A stretch of 64,000 nt of DNA from Asticcacaulis sp. AC402 (GTDB taxonomy: Bacteria > Pseudomonadota > Alphaproteobacteria > Caulobacterales > Caulobacteraceae). Made by a program: the position numbers and the translations under genes. Below, piece by piece: positions 35,123 to 43,422 of this stretch; the first letter of the stretch is position 1; each line of letters starts with the position of its first letter. The DNA is taken from NCBI RefSeq assembly GCF_000495835.1, contig NZ_AWGC01000027.1, positions 30,295-94,294 of the forward strand. The letters are read 5' to 3'. The notes beneath the pieces were generated by a model that saw nothing but the letters and a program-made list of their open reading frames with translations, was not told the origin of the DNA and searched no databases.

Positions 35123-38017
35123 TTACCACTTGTACTTCAGGCCGACCTGGAAGGAGCGGGCTTGACCGACGGTGGCGTTTTCCTTCTTCGACGGACCGCC
35201 GCCCCAGTTGGAGCCGGCGCCCCACGCCGAATAGGCGCGGTTGACGTGATCGAACACATTGTAGACCTGACCGTCCACGGTGATGACGTTGCCGTTGGGC
35301 AGTTCGAAGTCCTTGGCGATGCGCAGGTCCAGGTTCTGATAGGCCAGGTCGTCTTCCGGGAAGTAGACGCCCGACAGGTTGGCGATACAGCAGGCATTGG
35401 GCGGGTTCGGGCCGGTGCCGTCGATCGTGCCGAACGGCGTACCCGAAGCCAGGGTCAGGGTGGCCGACATGGTGGTATCCCACGGTCCGGCGACGATGCC
35501 AGTACCGACGAAGCGCAGCTTGTCGACGCCCAGGGTATAGCTATAGCCGAACACATCCTGACGCGGGCCGGCGAAGAATTCGTCAGCGCCGTGCTCGGAG
35601 CCGGTGTTCTTGGCATTGGCCAGGGTCAGGGTGGCCGAGAAGCCGTAGCCGTCCTGGATGTTGAACGGCTTGTCGACCGTCATGTAGACAGAGTCGTACT
35701 TGGCTTCGCCGCCATTGGCGCCGATGTTCAGCTTACCATTGAAGCCGGCCAGCTGGCCTTCCGCCGGGAAGTTGTCGATGACAAAGCCGTCACCCAGCGG
35801 CGAGAAGGTGCCGTTGAGCATGCGGTTGCCGCGGACATACTGGAAGGCGTCGTGCGAGCGGTTATGCGCCACGCCAAAGGTCGTCTGGATGTCGCCGAAG
35901 CGGGCGCGGAAACCCAGGTTCGCCTGATCTGTATAGGGCACCTTGGTCTCGTTGTTCAGCAGCCACACCGAACCACCGGTACCGGCCGCCGCCAGTTGCT
36001 GACGAAGGGTGTTGGCGTCCGTTTGGGCAGTCGTAAGAGTCGCAACCAGTTCGGGTGTCTGGCGGGTGTTGATGATGGTTTCCAGCGACGCTGCGATGAA
36101 GGCGTTACGATCGTAGTAGCGGCCCCAACCACCGAACAGGACCAGATTGCGATCGCCCATAACGTCGTAGGAGAAGCCGATCCGGGGCTGGAAGGCGCCG
36201 GTGAAGGATTCGCGATTGTCACCTGTCGAGACATAGTCACGATAGTTGATGCCGGCAGCGACCCAATTGGTGTAGGCGGCCAGGGCGTTCACGATTTTGG
36301 TCGGCGTCACATAGTCGTTGTTCATCATATTCGACTCGTAATCCCAGCGCAGGCCGAGGTTAACGGTCAGATGCTCGTTCACTTCCCAGTCGTCCTGGAC
36401 ATACAGGCCGAGCATGGTGTTGTCGACCGAGACAAGGCCGGTCGGCGCCAGGGCAACCTGGCCTTTCCAAACGCGGCCGGCCGTCGCTGCGGCTGACAGG
36501 TTGGTGTAAGCGTAGTTGCCTGAGATATCGACCCAATAGCTGCCCTGGGTATGGACATCTTCGTCGCGGGTGAGGGTGGTCTGGGCCACCTTGATGCCCG
36601 CCTTAAGGGTGTGGCGACCATTCCATTCAAAGTCGCTGTAAGTGAAGTCGTTCTTGAAGGTGGTCAGCTTCTGCGACGAATCCTGAGCGAAGAAGTGGCG
36701 GCCGAGGATAGCCGCGTCGGGGCCGAAAACGCCATTGGTCAGGTTGATCTGAGGCCCGGCTTCGGTGATCTGGGGCGTGCCGGTGGCGTCATCGCGGTAG
36801 GACAGGCTCATTTCGTTGAGCCAACCGTCGCCACGGCGGGTCCATTCGACCGAAAACTGGTCGGTCTTGGAGCGGATGTTGCGGGCACTTTCGCGGGCGC
36901 GGTTGCCGCCGTAGTCGCGGATATCCTCTTCATCGCGCTTGAAGACCGAGAAGTCGAGCGTGTCGGCATCGTTCAGATACCAGGTCAGCTTACCAAAGAT
37001 CAGATCCTGGCTAAACGGATCGGCGAACGAGCCCGTGAACGGGCCGGCGTTGGCCGGAACGGAGACGGCCGTGCTCGGGTTCTGTTGCTTGGTGGCTTCA
37101 TAGGCCAGGTAGAAATGCAGGGTGTCCTTGATAATCGGGCCACCGATATCGAGGCCATACTGTTCACGGTTGTAATCGGGTTTCGGGTTTGCGCGCTCAA
37201 AGAACGGCTGGCCGATCATGTCCTTGGACTGGACCTGATAGAAGAAGGTGCCGTGATATTCGGAACCGCCGGACTTGGTGACCGCCGAGATGACCGACGA
37301 ACCGGCCTGCTCGATTTCGGCCTTGAAGTTCTGGGACGAAACCTTGAACTCCTGGACGGCCAGTTGCGGGAACGGGTTGCCGCGCGAGAAGGCCTGGCCT
37401 GCCACGCCGCCGTGGCCGGAGAAGTTCTTGAACGACTGACCGTCGATAAAGACGTTGACCTGGTCGGGGCCGACGCCGCCGCCCTGGAACTGCTTTTGCG
37501 TCGTGCTGGTGGAAACGCTGACGCCGGGCGCCAGGGCAGCGAAGTTCAGGAAGTTACGATCGTTCTGCGGCAGGTTTTCGATCTGACGCTGGGACACGGA
37601 GGTGGCGATTTCCGAGGTCCGGACTTCTTTTGTGCGGCGGCCGCGAACCGTGACCACCGTGGTTTCACCCGAAGCCACCGCATCGGCGAGATCGAGCGTC
37701 GCGGTTTCACCAACCGCCAGGACGATATCGTCCTGGGTGGCGCCGGCAACGACGCGATAGTTGCTGGGGCGCAGGCCGACGATGATGTAGCTGCCATCGG
37801 CGGAGGCCGTCGTGGTCACACTCTGGCCCGTCACGGTATCGGTGGCGGTCACGGTCGCGCCCGGAGCGGCGCGGCCTTGCAGAGCGGCGGTATCGGCGGC
37901 GAAGGCGCTGCTGGCGAAGACGCTGAGCGACAGGGCGGCCGCGATGGCGACAGCCGAGACGCCGGTCCCCAGGTGCGTTTTTTGACGCGTTCCTGGGCGT
38001 GCAGGTTGAGTTCTCAT
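35123..38017 (-). CDS. TonB-dependent receptor with carboxypeptidase-regulatory-like domain
   Basis: The ATG at 38015-38017 follows GGAGGAG and is preferred over 38044. The 964-residue protein has a signal peptide ending SSAFA and a CarboxypepD-regulatory-like beta-sandwich (GRAAPGATVTATDTVTGQSVTTTASADGSYIIVGL, about 45-110). Its plug includes QRQIENLPQNDRNFLNFAALAPGV, and it ends with a large Oar-like barrel finishing QVGLKYKW. No STN domain is present, so control is probably by LacI rather than by surface signalling. It lies 88 bases downstream of lacI-like and probably admits glucan oligosaccharides. Confidence 0.9.
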   Translation of the reverse strand: MRTQPARPGTRQKTHLGTGVSAVAIAAALSLSVFASSAFAADTAALQGRAAPGATVTATDTVTGQSVTTTASADGSYIIVGLRPSNYRVVAGATQDDIVLAVGETATLDLADAVASGETTVVTVRGRRTKEVRTSEIATSVSQRQIENLPQNDRNFLNFAALAPGVSVSTSTTQKQFQGGGVGPDQVNVFIDGQSFKNFSGHGGVAGQAFSRGNPFPQLAVQEFKVSSQNFKAEIEQAGSSVISAVTKSGGSEYHGTFFYQVQSKDMIGQPFFERANPKPDYNREQYGLDIGGPIIKDTLHFYLAYEATKQQNPSTAVSVPANAGPFTGSFADPFSQDLIFGKLTWYLNDADTLDFSVFKRDEEDIRDYGGNRARESARNIRSKTDQFSVEWTRRGDGWLNEMSLSYRDDATGTPQITEAGPQINLTNGVFGPDAAILGRHFFAQDSSQKLTTFKNDFTYSDFEWNGRHTLKAGIKVAQTTLTRDEDVHTQGSYWVDISGNYAYTNLSAAATAGRVWKGQVALAPTGLVSVDNTMLGLYVQDDWEVNEHLTVNLGLRWDYESNMMNNDYVTPTKIVNALAAYTNWVAAGINYRDYVSTGDNRESFTGAFQPRIGFSYDVMGDRNLVLFGGWGRYYDRNAFIAASLETIINTRQTPELVATLTTAQTDANTLRQQLAAAGTGGSVWLLNNETKVPYTDQANLGFRARFGDIQTTFGVAHNRSHDAFQYVRGNRMLNGTFSPLGDGFVIDNFPAEGQLAGFNGKLNIGANGGEAKYDSVYMTVDKPFNIQDGYGFSATLTLANAKNTGSEHGADEFFAGPRQDVFGYSYTLGVDKLRFVGTGIVAGPWDTTMSATLTLASGTPFGTIDGTGPNPPNACCIANLSGVYFPEDDLAYQNLDLRIAKDFELPNGNVITVDGQVYNVFDHVNRAYSAWGAGSNWGGGPSKKENATVGQARSFQVGLKYKW

Positions 38018-38104
38018 TTTTTCTCCTCCCAATTCCGTACCCATTATGGGCCGGGGCTTATGTGCTGTAACTGGCTGTGCGTGATCCGTAGTCTCAGGCA
38101 GGGG

Positions 38105-39151
38105 TCAGGTTGGGGCTGGCCGCCTTCGGGAGCTGTCACGGAAAACCAGCTCCGGTGAAACGATAACGCCCTCGCCCGACTCGCGGTCTTCGCCGTCGGA
38201 CAGGCTGTCGCGCTCCATGGCGTCGACCAGCAGTTCCAGGCCGCGGCGGCCGAGATCGAAGACACCGACCCTCAGCGTGCTGAGCGGCGGTGAGACGAAG
38301 CGTGAAATCGGGATGTCGTCGAATCCGACCAGGGCGACCTCGTCGGGGACCGACTTGCCGGCCTCGCGCAAGGCCAGCAGGCAGCCGACCGCCATCATAT
38401 CGTTGGCGACGAAAATGCCTTGCGGCATGGGCTCGCCGGCCTGGGCACAGGCGTTGAGAAACGCCTTGGCGCCGCGGTAACCGGATTCCTCGGTGAAGTC
38501 GCCTTCGAACATCGGGCAGATGGCGCCGGGCAGGGCCCTTTCGGCGGCTTCCAGGAAACCGCGGCGGCGCTCCTGCGCCTCGAAATTGCTGGCGGGACCG
38601 GAGATATGGGCCAGGGTCCGGCAGCCCTGATCGACCAGGTGCTTGACCGCCGTCATGGCGCCGCCGAAATTGTCGATGCTGATCGAGCCCTGCTCGACCC
38701 GGCCGATGCGCGAGGCGATCGTAACCAGGGGCAGATTCAACGGCAACACGGCCGCCAGATCCTGGGAATCGACGAAGGGCGACATGACCAGCAGGCCATC
38801 GACCCGGCCCCCCATGGCGCGCACGGCGGCGACCGCCTCATTGATGTCGCCGTGCGACCCGGACACCAGCAGGTGCAGGCCGCGGGCACGGGCGGCGACA
38901 TCGACGCCGCGGATGATTTCAGAGAAGAATTCGCCATAGATATCGGGCAGGAGGACACCGATCGTGTTGGTCCGGGCCATGACCAGGGAGCGCGCGCCGC
39001 CATGCGGCACGTAGCGCAGCTTGCCGGCGGCTTCGAGCACGCGCCGGCGCACCTCCTCGGCGACATTGTCCAGGCCGTTGATGGCCCGGGACGCCGACGC
39101 TATGGAGACATCCGCCTCACGGGCGACGTCCTTAAGGGTAGCTCCCTTCAT
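38105..39151 (-). CDS. LacI-family transcriptional regulator
   Basis: I choose the ATG at 39149-39151 because the helix-turn-helix then begins at residue 4 (ATLKDVAREADVSIASASRAINGL), the usual spacing; an upstream ATG at 39202 is possible. The 348-residue protein has a periplasmic-binding-like effector domain (TIGVLLPDIYGEFFSEIIRGV; FVANDMMAVGCLLALREAGKSVPDEVALVGFDDI). Three palindromes lie in the 318-base divergent gap to GH1 and one lies upstream of the PF10091 operon, defining its probable regulon. The effector is presumably a gluco-disaccharide. Confidence 0.93.
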   Translation of the reverse strand: MKGATLKDVAREADVSIASASRAINGLDNVAEEVRRRVLEAAGKLRYVPHGGARSLVMARTNTIGVLLPDIYGEFFSEIIRGVDVAARARGLHLLVSGSHGDINEAVAAVRAMGGRVDGLLVMSPFVDSQDLAAVLPLNLPLVTIASRIGRVEQGSISIDNFGGAMTAVKHLVDQGCRTLAHISGPASNFEAQERRRGFLEAAERALPGAICPMFEGDFTEESGYRGAKAFLNACAQAGEPMPQGIFVANDMMAVGCLLALREAGKSVPDEVALVGFDDIPISRFVSPPLSTLRVGVFDLGRRGLELLVDAMERDSLSDGEDRESGEGVIVSPELVFRDSSRRRPAPT

Positions 39152-39270
39152 GTCCGTCTTAACCTTCCGATCCCCAAATCGTTCATTTTTGTTTCGTTCC
39201 ATGTAGTTCCCCAGGATGACCCGACTCAGCGGGCCCCCTTGAGTGGCACAGAACGGCGTTCCGGTTAATC

Positions 39271-39284
39271 TGCAAACGCTTACA
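39271..39284. promoter_or_regulatory. LacI-type operator 1 (GH1/lacI intergenic)
   Basis: TGCAAACGCTTACA differs from the palindrome TGTAAACGCTTACA at one base. Confidence 0.7.
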
Positions 39285-39292
39285 AATGCGCC

Positions 39293-39306
39293 TGTAAACG
39301 CTTACA
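39293..39306. promoter_or_regulatory. LacI-type operator 2 (GH1/lacI intergenic)
   Basis: TGTAAACGCTTACA is the exact reverse complement of the site at 34122. Its centre is 22 bases, about two helical turns, from operator 1. Confidence 0.8.
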
Positions 39307-39325
39307 AAATTCTTGTCAACGCCGC

Positions 39326-39339
39326 TGTAAGCGTTTACA
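39326..39339. promoter_or_regulatory. LacI-type operator 3 (GH1/lacI intergenic)
   Basis: TGTAAGCGTTTACA is identical to the site at 34122. Its centre is 33 bases, about three helical turns, from operator 2. Confidence 0.8.
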
Positions 39340-39469
39340 CAAGTTTGCATCACGGCTGAAACCTTAATGCATCACTACCCGTGGGTAGCCACGGTTGTGA
39401 TTCGTTAACCATTTGCTTTTTTATGACACCCGCGGTTTTCAACACGACTGCGCACGGGACGGGGGACGG

Positions 39470-40819
39470 ATGCCGGGTTTTCCCGATGGTTTTCTATGGG
39501 GGTGCGCAACAGCAGCCTACCAGATCGAGGGCGCCGCCAAGGCCGACGGCAAGGGCCCCAGCATTTGGGACCGTTTTGTGCACACACCTGGCCACCTGCC
39601 TGAGGGTGAAACCGGCGACGTCGCGTGCGATCACTATCATCGTTTCCGCGACGATATCGCCCTGATGAAGCGCCTTTGCATGCAGGCCTATCGCTTCAGC
39701 CTGTCGTGGTCGCGCATCCTGCCGCAGGGCACGGGCGCGGTGAACCCGGCCGGGATCGCGTTTTACTCCGATCTGATCGACGAACTCCTGGCCAACGGTA
39801 TCGAACCTATGGTCACGCTCTTCCACTGGGACCTGCCGGCGGCGCTCGACGACCGCGGCGGCTGGCTGAACCGCGAGTCTGCCGACTGGTTCGCCGACTA
39901 CGCCCGGGTGGCATTCGAAGCCTTCGACGGCCGCGTGACCAGGTGGGTGACGCTTAACGAACCCTGGGTGGTCAGCGATGGTGGCTATCTGCATGGCACC
40001 ATCGCGCCGGGCCACAAGAATCGTTTCGAGGCGCCGATCGCTTCGCACAACCTGATGCGGGCCCATGGGGCGGCCGTCAGGTTGTACCGCGAAATCGGCC
40101 ACCACGAGATCGGGCTCGTGGTCAATATCGAGCCGAAATACGCCGCCTCTAACTCCAATGCCGATATCGCCGCCACCCGACGCGCTGCCGCCTATATGAA
40201 CGAGCAGTACCTGGATCCAGCGTTACTGGGGTCCTATCCCACAGAACTGCGTGAGGTCTTCAACGGCGCCTGGCCTGACTGGGACCGCAGCGATTTCGAG
40301 CTGATCCGCCAGCCGATCGATTTTATCGGCGTCAACTACTATACGCGCTCGGTTACACGCCAGGACGACAGTGCCTGGTTTTTGAAGGCCGCCGCGGTGC
40401 GCCAGCCGCTGGCGACCTATACCGAAACGAACTGGGAGGTCTATCCGCAGGGCCTGACCGACACACTCCTGTGGGTGCGTGAGCGCTATGGCGACATTCC
40501 CCTCTATATCACCGAGAACGGCGCTGCCTTCTTCGATCCGCCGGTGGCCGAGGACGGCCGGGTGCGCGATCCGCTGCGCACCGGTTACCTGCAGAAACAT
40601 CTGCTGGCGGTGCGCGAAGCCATCAACGCAGGGGTTGATGTCCGCGGCTACCTGGTATGGTCGTTTATGGACAATCTCGAATGGACCCTGGGCTACGCCA
40701 AGCGGTTCGGCATTGTCCACGTCAATTTCGCCACCCAGGAGCGCACGCCCAAGGACAGCGCCCACTGGTATGCCCGGGTGATCGCCAGCCACGGCGAGAG
40801 TCTGGTTGAACCTTTATAA
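39470..40819 (+). CDS. GH1 beta-glucosidase
   Basis: The start ATG at 39470 gives MPGFPDGFLWGCATAAYQIEGA, the conserved GH1 N-terminus; the frame extends upstream to 39413 but adds atypical residues. The 449-residue enzyme has the acid/base Glu in TLNEPW (Glu164) and the nucleophile in ITENGA (Glu349). No signal peptide is seen, so it acts in the cytoplasm on imported disaccharides. It is transcribed divergently from the LacI gene across three operators and is followed by a strong terminator. Confidence 0.95.
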   Translation: MPGFPDGFLWGCATAAYQIEGAAKADGKGPSIWDRFVHTPGHLPEGETGDVACDHYHRFRDDIALMKRLCMQAYRFSLSWSRILPQGTGAVNPAGIAFYSDLIDELLANGIEPMVTLFHWDLPAALDDRGGWLNRESADWFADYARVAFEAFDGRVTRWVTLNEPWVVSDGGYLHGTIAPGHKNRFEAPIASHNLMRAHGAAVRLYREIGHHEIGLVVNIEPKYAASNSNADIAATRRAAAYMNEQYLDPALLGSYPTELREVFNGAWPDWDRSDFELIRQPIDFIGVNYYTRSVTRQDDSAWFLKAAAVRQPLATYTETNWEVYPQGLTDTLLWVRERYGDIPLYITENGAAFFDPPVAEDGRVRDPLRTGYLQKHLLAVREAINAGVDVRGYLVWSFMDNLEWTLGYAKRFGIVHVNFATQERTPKDSAHWYARVIASHGESLVEPL

Positions 40820-40865
40820 GCTTCAGGACGGCCGGTTTCTCCCAACGACCGATCCTGACCCCGAG

Positions 40866-40906
40866 CCCCGCCAGGTTTTCTCCCTTACCTGGCGGGGTGT
40901 TTTTTC
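40866..40906 (+). terminator. Rho-independent terminator after the GH1 gene
   Basis: A perfect 10-bp stem (CCCCGCCAGG..CCTGGCGGGG) with a 12-base loop is followed by TGTTTTTTC, as expected for an intrinsic terminator 45 bases after the GH1 stop. Confidence 0.9.
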
Positions 40907-40938
40907 GGAATCCTCCGCGGTCACCGCCAAGGTGCTTA

Positions 40939-41072
40939 TACCAAGCCTCATAAAGAATGACTCTTGGTATTCGCATTTTTTCAGCTCAAGCGCCGCATGG
41001 CTCCTCGCAAAAGCTCGGGCGGCCAGTCGGCCTTGCCAACCCGCGGTGTGTCAAGAATTACGCGGGTTGGAA
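40939..41072 (+). mobile_element. MITE-like element, copy 4
   Basis: A 134-bp copy starting TACCAAGCC and ending CGGGTTGGAA, with exact TTA duplications on both sides (40936-40938 and 41073-41075). The inner right hairpin CCAACCCGCG..CGCGGGTTGG is perfect here. Confidence 0.9.
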
Positions 41073-41170
41073 TTATCCGGCAAGCCCGGAGGAATCAAAC
41101 CTCTTACGGGACGGACCGAAACGGACTTCAGGATGATCTGACTCCGCTGCCCAGCGTCAACAAAGGTAAA

Positions 41171-41395
41171 GTGGATCCACAGATTACACAGATTATACCA
41201 AGCCTCATAAAGAATGACGCTTGGTATTCGCTTTTTTCAGCTCAAGTGCCGCATGGCTCCTCGCAAAAGCTCGGGCGCGCAGTCGCGCTTGCCAACCCAC
41301 GATGAGTCAAGATTTTCGCGGGTTGGTATTACACAGATTGAGTCATAGGGGGCTCGATATCTAATCTGTCTGATCTGCGTCATCTGTGGATCGAC
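41171..41395. repeat. CCACAGATTACACAGATT repeat, interrupted by a MITE
   Basis: The repeat runs from 41177 to 41195 and resumes at 41329-41339 (TTACACAGATTG), with the MITE at 41196-41328 between. A complementary CTGCGTCATCTGTGGATC lies at 41378-41395, so the unit is an inverted repeat. A related unit is at 34268-34290. From 41396 to the nrdB control region I see no supported gene. Confidence 0.8.
41196..41328 (+). mobile_element. MITE-like element, copy 5 (nested in CCACAGATT repeat)
   Basis: A 133-bp copy with TACCAAGCC and GGGTTGGTA ends and exact TTA duplications (41193-41195 and 41329-41331). It splits an otherwise continuous intergenic repeat. Confidence 0.92.
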
Positions 41396-41875
41396 TTAGG
41401 AGGAGGGGCCGCTATGCGGCGGATTCAAATGACAAAGAACTCTACCTCTTCCGTGCCTTCTGTGGCTTTCTGTGGTTTTATTTTGCCGCGTTTCGCCGAC
41501 GTCTATTGCAATCGGATGAACTCGAAATCGTCATCGATCGCCATAGTCTGGCGCACGCTGGACAACGCGCGCGGCGTTGCCGCCGTCGGGACCGTTTCAT
41601 GCGAGGATAGGGAGGGATTGACATAGTGGCCCACCATCGATTTCACATTGAGAAAAAAAGAATCTTCCACAAACCTCCTCATTTGCGCCGTCGAGACGTC
41701 ACCGAAAGCCGGGCCAATCCGTACTGACAATTAAAGGGGCTGGCCCCGCATTCACAAATCATTTCGCGTTAACCTTTCCACTCGACTCGCTACGAGGCTC
41801 TGCTAACGTCGCGACCGGCTCGGGTGGCAAACAACCTTCGCCACAGGGCGACAGAATTTGTCCCCAAAATTCACC

Positions 41876-41920
41876 CACTAGATATAGATGTTAAGCTGGC
41901 ATTAACCACTATTTGTGGTG
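41876..41920 (+). promoter_or_regulatory. nrdB control region: full CtrA-type box and two possible NrdR boxes
   Basis: TTAAGCTGGCATTAACC at 41891-41907 is a perfect TTAA-N7-TTAA CtrA-type box. On either side lie AT-rich imperfect palindromes: CACTAGATATAGATGT at 41876-41891 and ACCACTATTTGTGGTG at 41905-41920. Their centres are about 29 bases apart, resembling paired NrdR boxes. The region lies 44-88 bases before the nrdB start. Confidence 0.5.
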
Positions 41921-41963
41921 ATATAGCGTCGGCTTAGGCCACAGTTTCGATTCGGGATTACCA

Positions 41964-43016
41964 ATGACCACGTCACGCCTTTTGTCTGCTTCCGGTGCCG
42001 GCCTTCTGACCCCCAGCCACAGCTACAAGCCCTTCCGCTACCCGTGGGCGTTCGAATACTGGCGCAAGCAGCAGCAGGTCCACTGGATCCCCGAAGAAGT
42101 ACCGCTGGGCGAGGACTGCAAGGACTGGGCGGCCAAGCTCAACGACTCCGAGCGCAATCTGCTGACGCAGATTTTTCGTTTCTTTACCCAGTCCGACATC
42201 GAGGTCCAGGACAACTATCTGGAACGCTATTCGCGGGTGTTCAAGCCTACCGAAATCAAGATGATGCTGTCGGCCTTTGCCAATATGGAAACCATCCATA
42301 TCGCGGCCTATGCCCTGCTGCTCGAAACCATCGGCATGCCCGAGTCCGAGTTCGGCGCGTTCATGGATTATGAAGCCATGCGCGACAAGCACGACTTCAT
42401 GGGTACGTTCGGCGTCGATACCGAAGCCGATGTCTGCCGCACCCTCGCCATGTTCGGCGGTTTCACCGAAGGCCTGCAGTTGTTTGCCTCGTTCGCCATG
42501 CTGATGAACTTCCCGCGCTTCAACAAGATGAAGGGCATGGGCCAGATCGTGTCGTGGTCGGTGCGCGACGAAAGCCTGCACTGCGAAGGCATCATCAAGC
42601 TGTACCACACCTTCGCCAAGGAAACGAAGGCAGTCACCAAGTCGGTCCAGGACGACATCATCGACTGCTGCAAGACCGTCGTGAGGATGGAGGACAAGTT
42701 CATCGACCTGGCCTTTGAAATGGGCCCGGTGCAGGGCATGACTCCTGACGATATAAAGGCCTACATCCGCTACATCGCCGACTGGCGCCTGCGTCAGCTG
42801 AACCTGCCGGAAGTCTTCGGGAGTGTGAAAGAAAACCCGCTGCCGTGGCTTCAGGTGATGCTGTCGGGCGTCGAGCACGCCAACTTCTTCGAGGCCCGCG
42901 CCACGGAGTATTCCAAGGCCGCCACCACCGGCCAGTGGACCGGTGACCAGGGAGTCTGGGGTGCTTTCGACCAGCTGATGAAGAAGCGCGCGGAAGGCAT
43001 GAAGTTGGGCGTCTAG
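41964..43016 (+). CDS. nrdB: Class Ia ribonucleotide reductase, beta subunit
   Basis: The 350-residue protein supplies the di-iron tyrosyl radical for ribonucleotide reduction. It contains NMETIHIAAYALLLETIG with the probable radical Tyr at residue 116, the metal-ligand Glu and His in the same helix, and SWSVRDESLHCEGIIKLYHTF with the second carboxylate/His set. The length is normal. The alpha subunit (nrdA) is not adjacent and must lie elsewhere. The upstream region holds a CtrA-type box and NrdR-like palindromes, consistent with cell-cycle control. Confidence 0.95.
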   Translation: MTTSRLLSASGAGLLTPSHSYKPFRYPWAFEYWRKQQQVHWIPEEVPLGEDCKDWAAKLNDSERNLLTQIFRFFTQSDIEVQDNYLERYSRVFKPTEIKMMLSAFANMETIHIAAYALLLETIGMPESEFGAFMDYEAMRDKHDFMGTFGVDTEADVCRTLAMFGGFTEGLQLFASFAMLMNFPRFNKMKGMGQIVSWSVRDESLHCEGIIKLYHTFAKETKAVTKSVQDDIIDCCKTVVRMEDKFIDLAFEMGPVQGMTPDDIKAYIRYIADWRLRQLNLPEVFGSVKENPLPWLQVMLSGVEHANFFEARATEYSKAATTGQWTGDQGVWGAFDQLMKKRAEGMKLGV

Positions 43017-43032
43017 TCAACAATCTGGTGAG

Positions 43033-43109
43033 GTGTGCAGCACTTTCGGCGAGATTGCGCGCCAAAAAAAAAGCGGGGTTTCGATTCTATCAGAACAGAT
43101 CCCGCTCCC
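43033..43109 (-). repeat. AGAGCG-type repeat fragment
   Basis: GTGTGCAGCACTTTCGG..GATTGCGCGCC, then a GCGGGGTTTCGATT..CCCGCTC hairpin. The first part is the reverse complement of the end of the copy at 48914-49015. It directly follows nrdB and may serve as its terminator. Confidence 0.55.
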
Positions 43110-43202
43110 GGCCTGGCATATCTGGCTTCCGCTGACATTGATCGCCGCCTTATCGCGAATGCCGGAACCTCGCACGGCATACTTACCCTTTTCGCTCTGG
43201 CG

Positions 43203-43300
43203 CGGGATAGCTTTAGGTAGAATCGCCATCTCGCTCTAAGTTTTTGTTTTGTCGCGCAATTCATCCGAAATGTGCCTTCCACTTTATCGGATTGCGCCCT
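43203..43300 (+). repeat. AGAGCG hairpin repeat, variant copy 6
   Basis: This shares the variant hairpin GGCTTTAGGTAGAATCGCC (here with an A for the second G) with the copy at 48914-49015, followed by the common CTCTAAGTTTTTGTTTTG and TTTATCGGATTGCGC blocks. The gap 43017-43422 holds only these repeats and the upstream region of the TPR gene. Confidence 0.8.
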
Positions 43301-43422
43301 GGCTTTCCCGCAGCGCGCGCGCTTTCGACCATCTCCGTGACGGCGCAGCGCACCTGTCACGGGCTGTTGAAATGCCGTTTACAACACGGTAGGCATATCC
43401 GTATCGCATTGGGGAAGAGTTC

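Noticed and set aside
36551..38158. 535-residue open frame antisense to the TonB receptor and the lacI end
   Set aside because: It covers two real genes on the other strand and has no recognisable domain.
41503..41730. 75-residue minus-strand frame before nrdB
   Set aside because: It looks somewhat protein-like but has no clear ribosome-binding site, no known family and a repeat-rich setting; not enough to call a gene.
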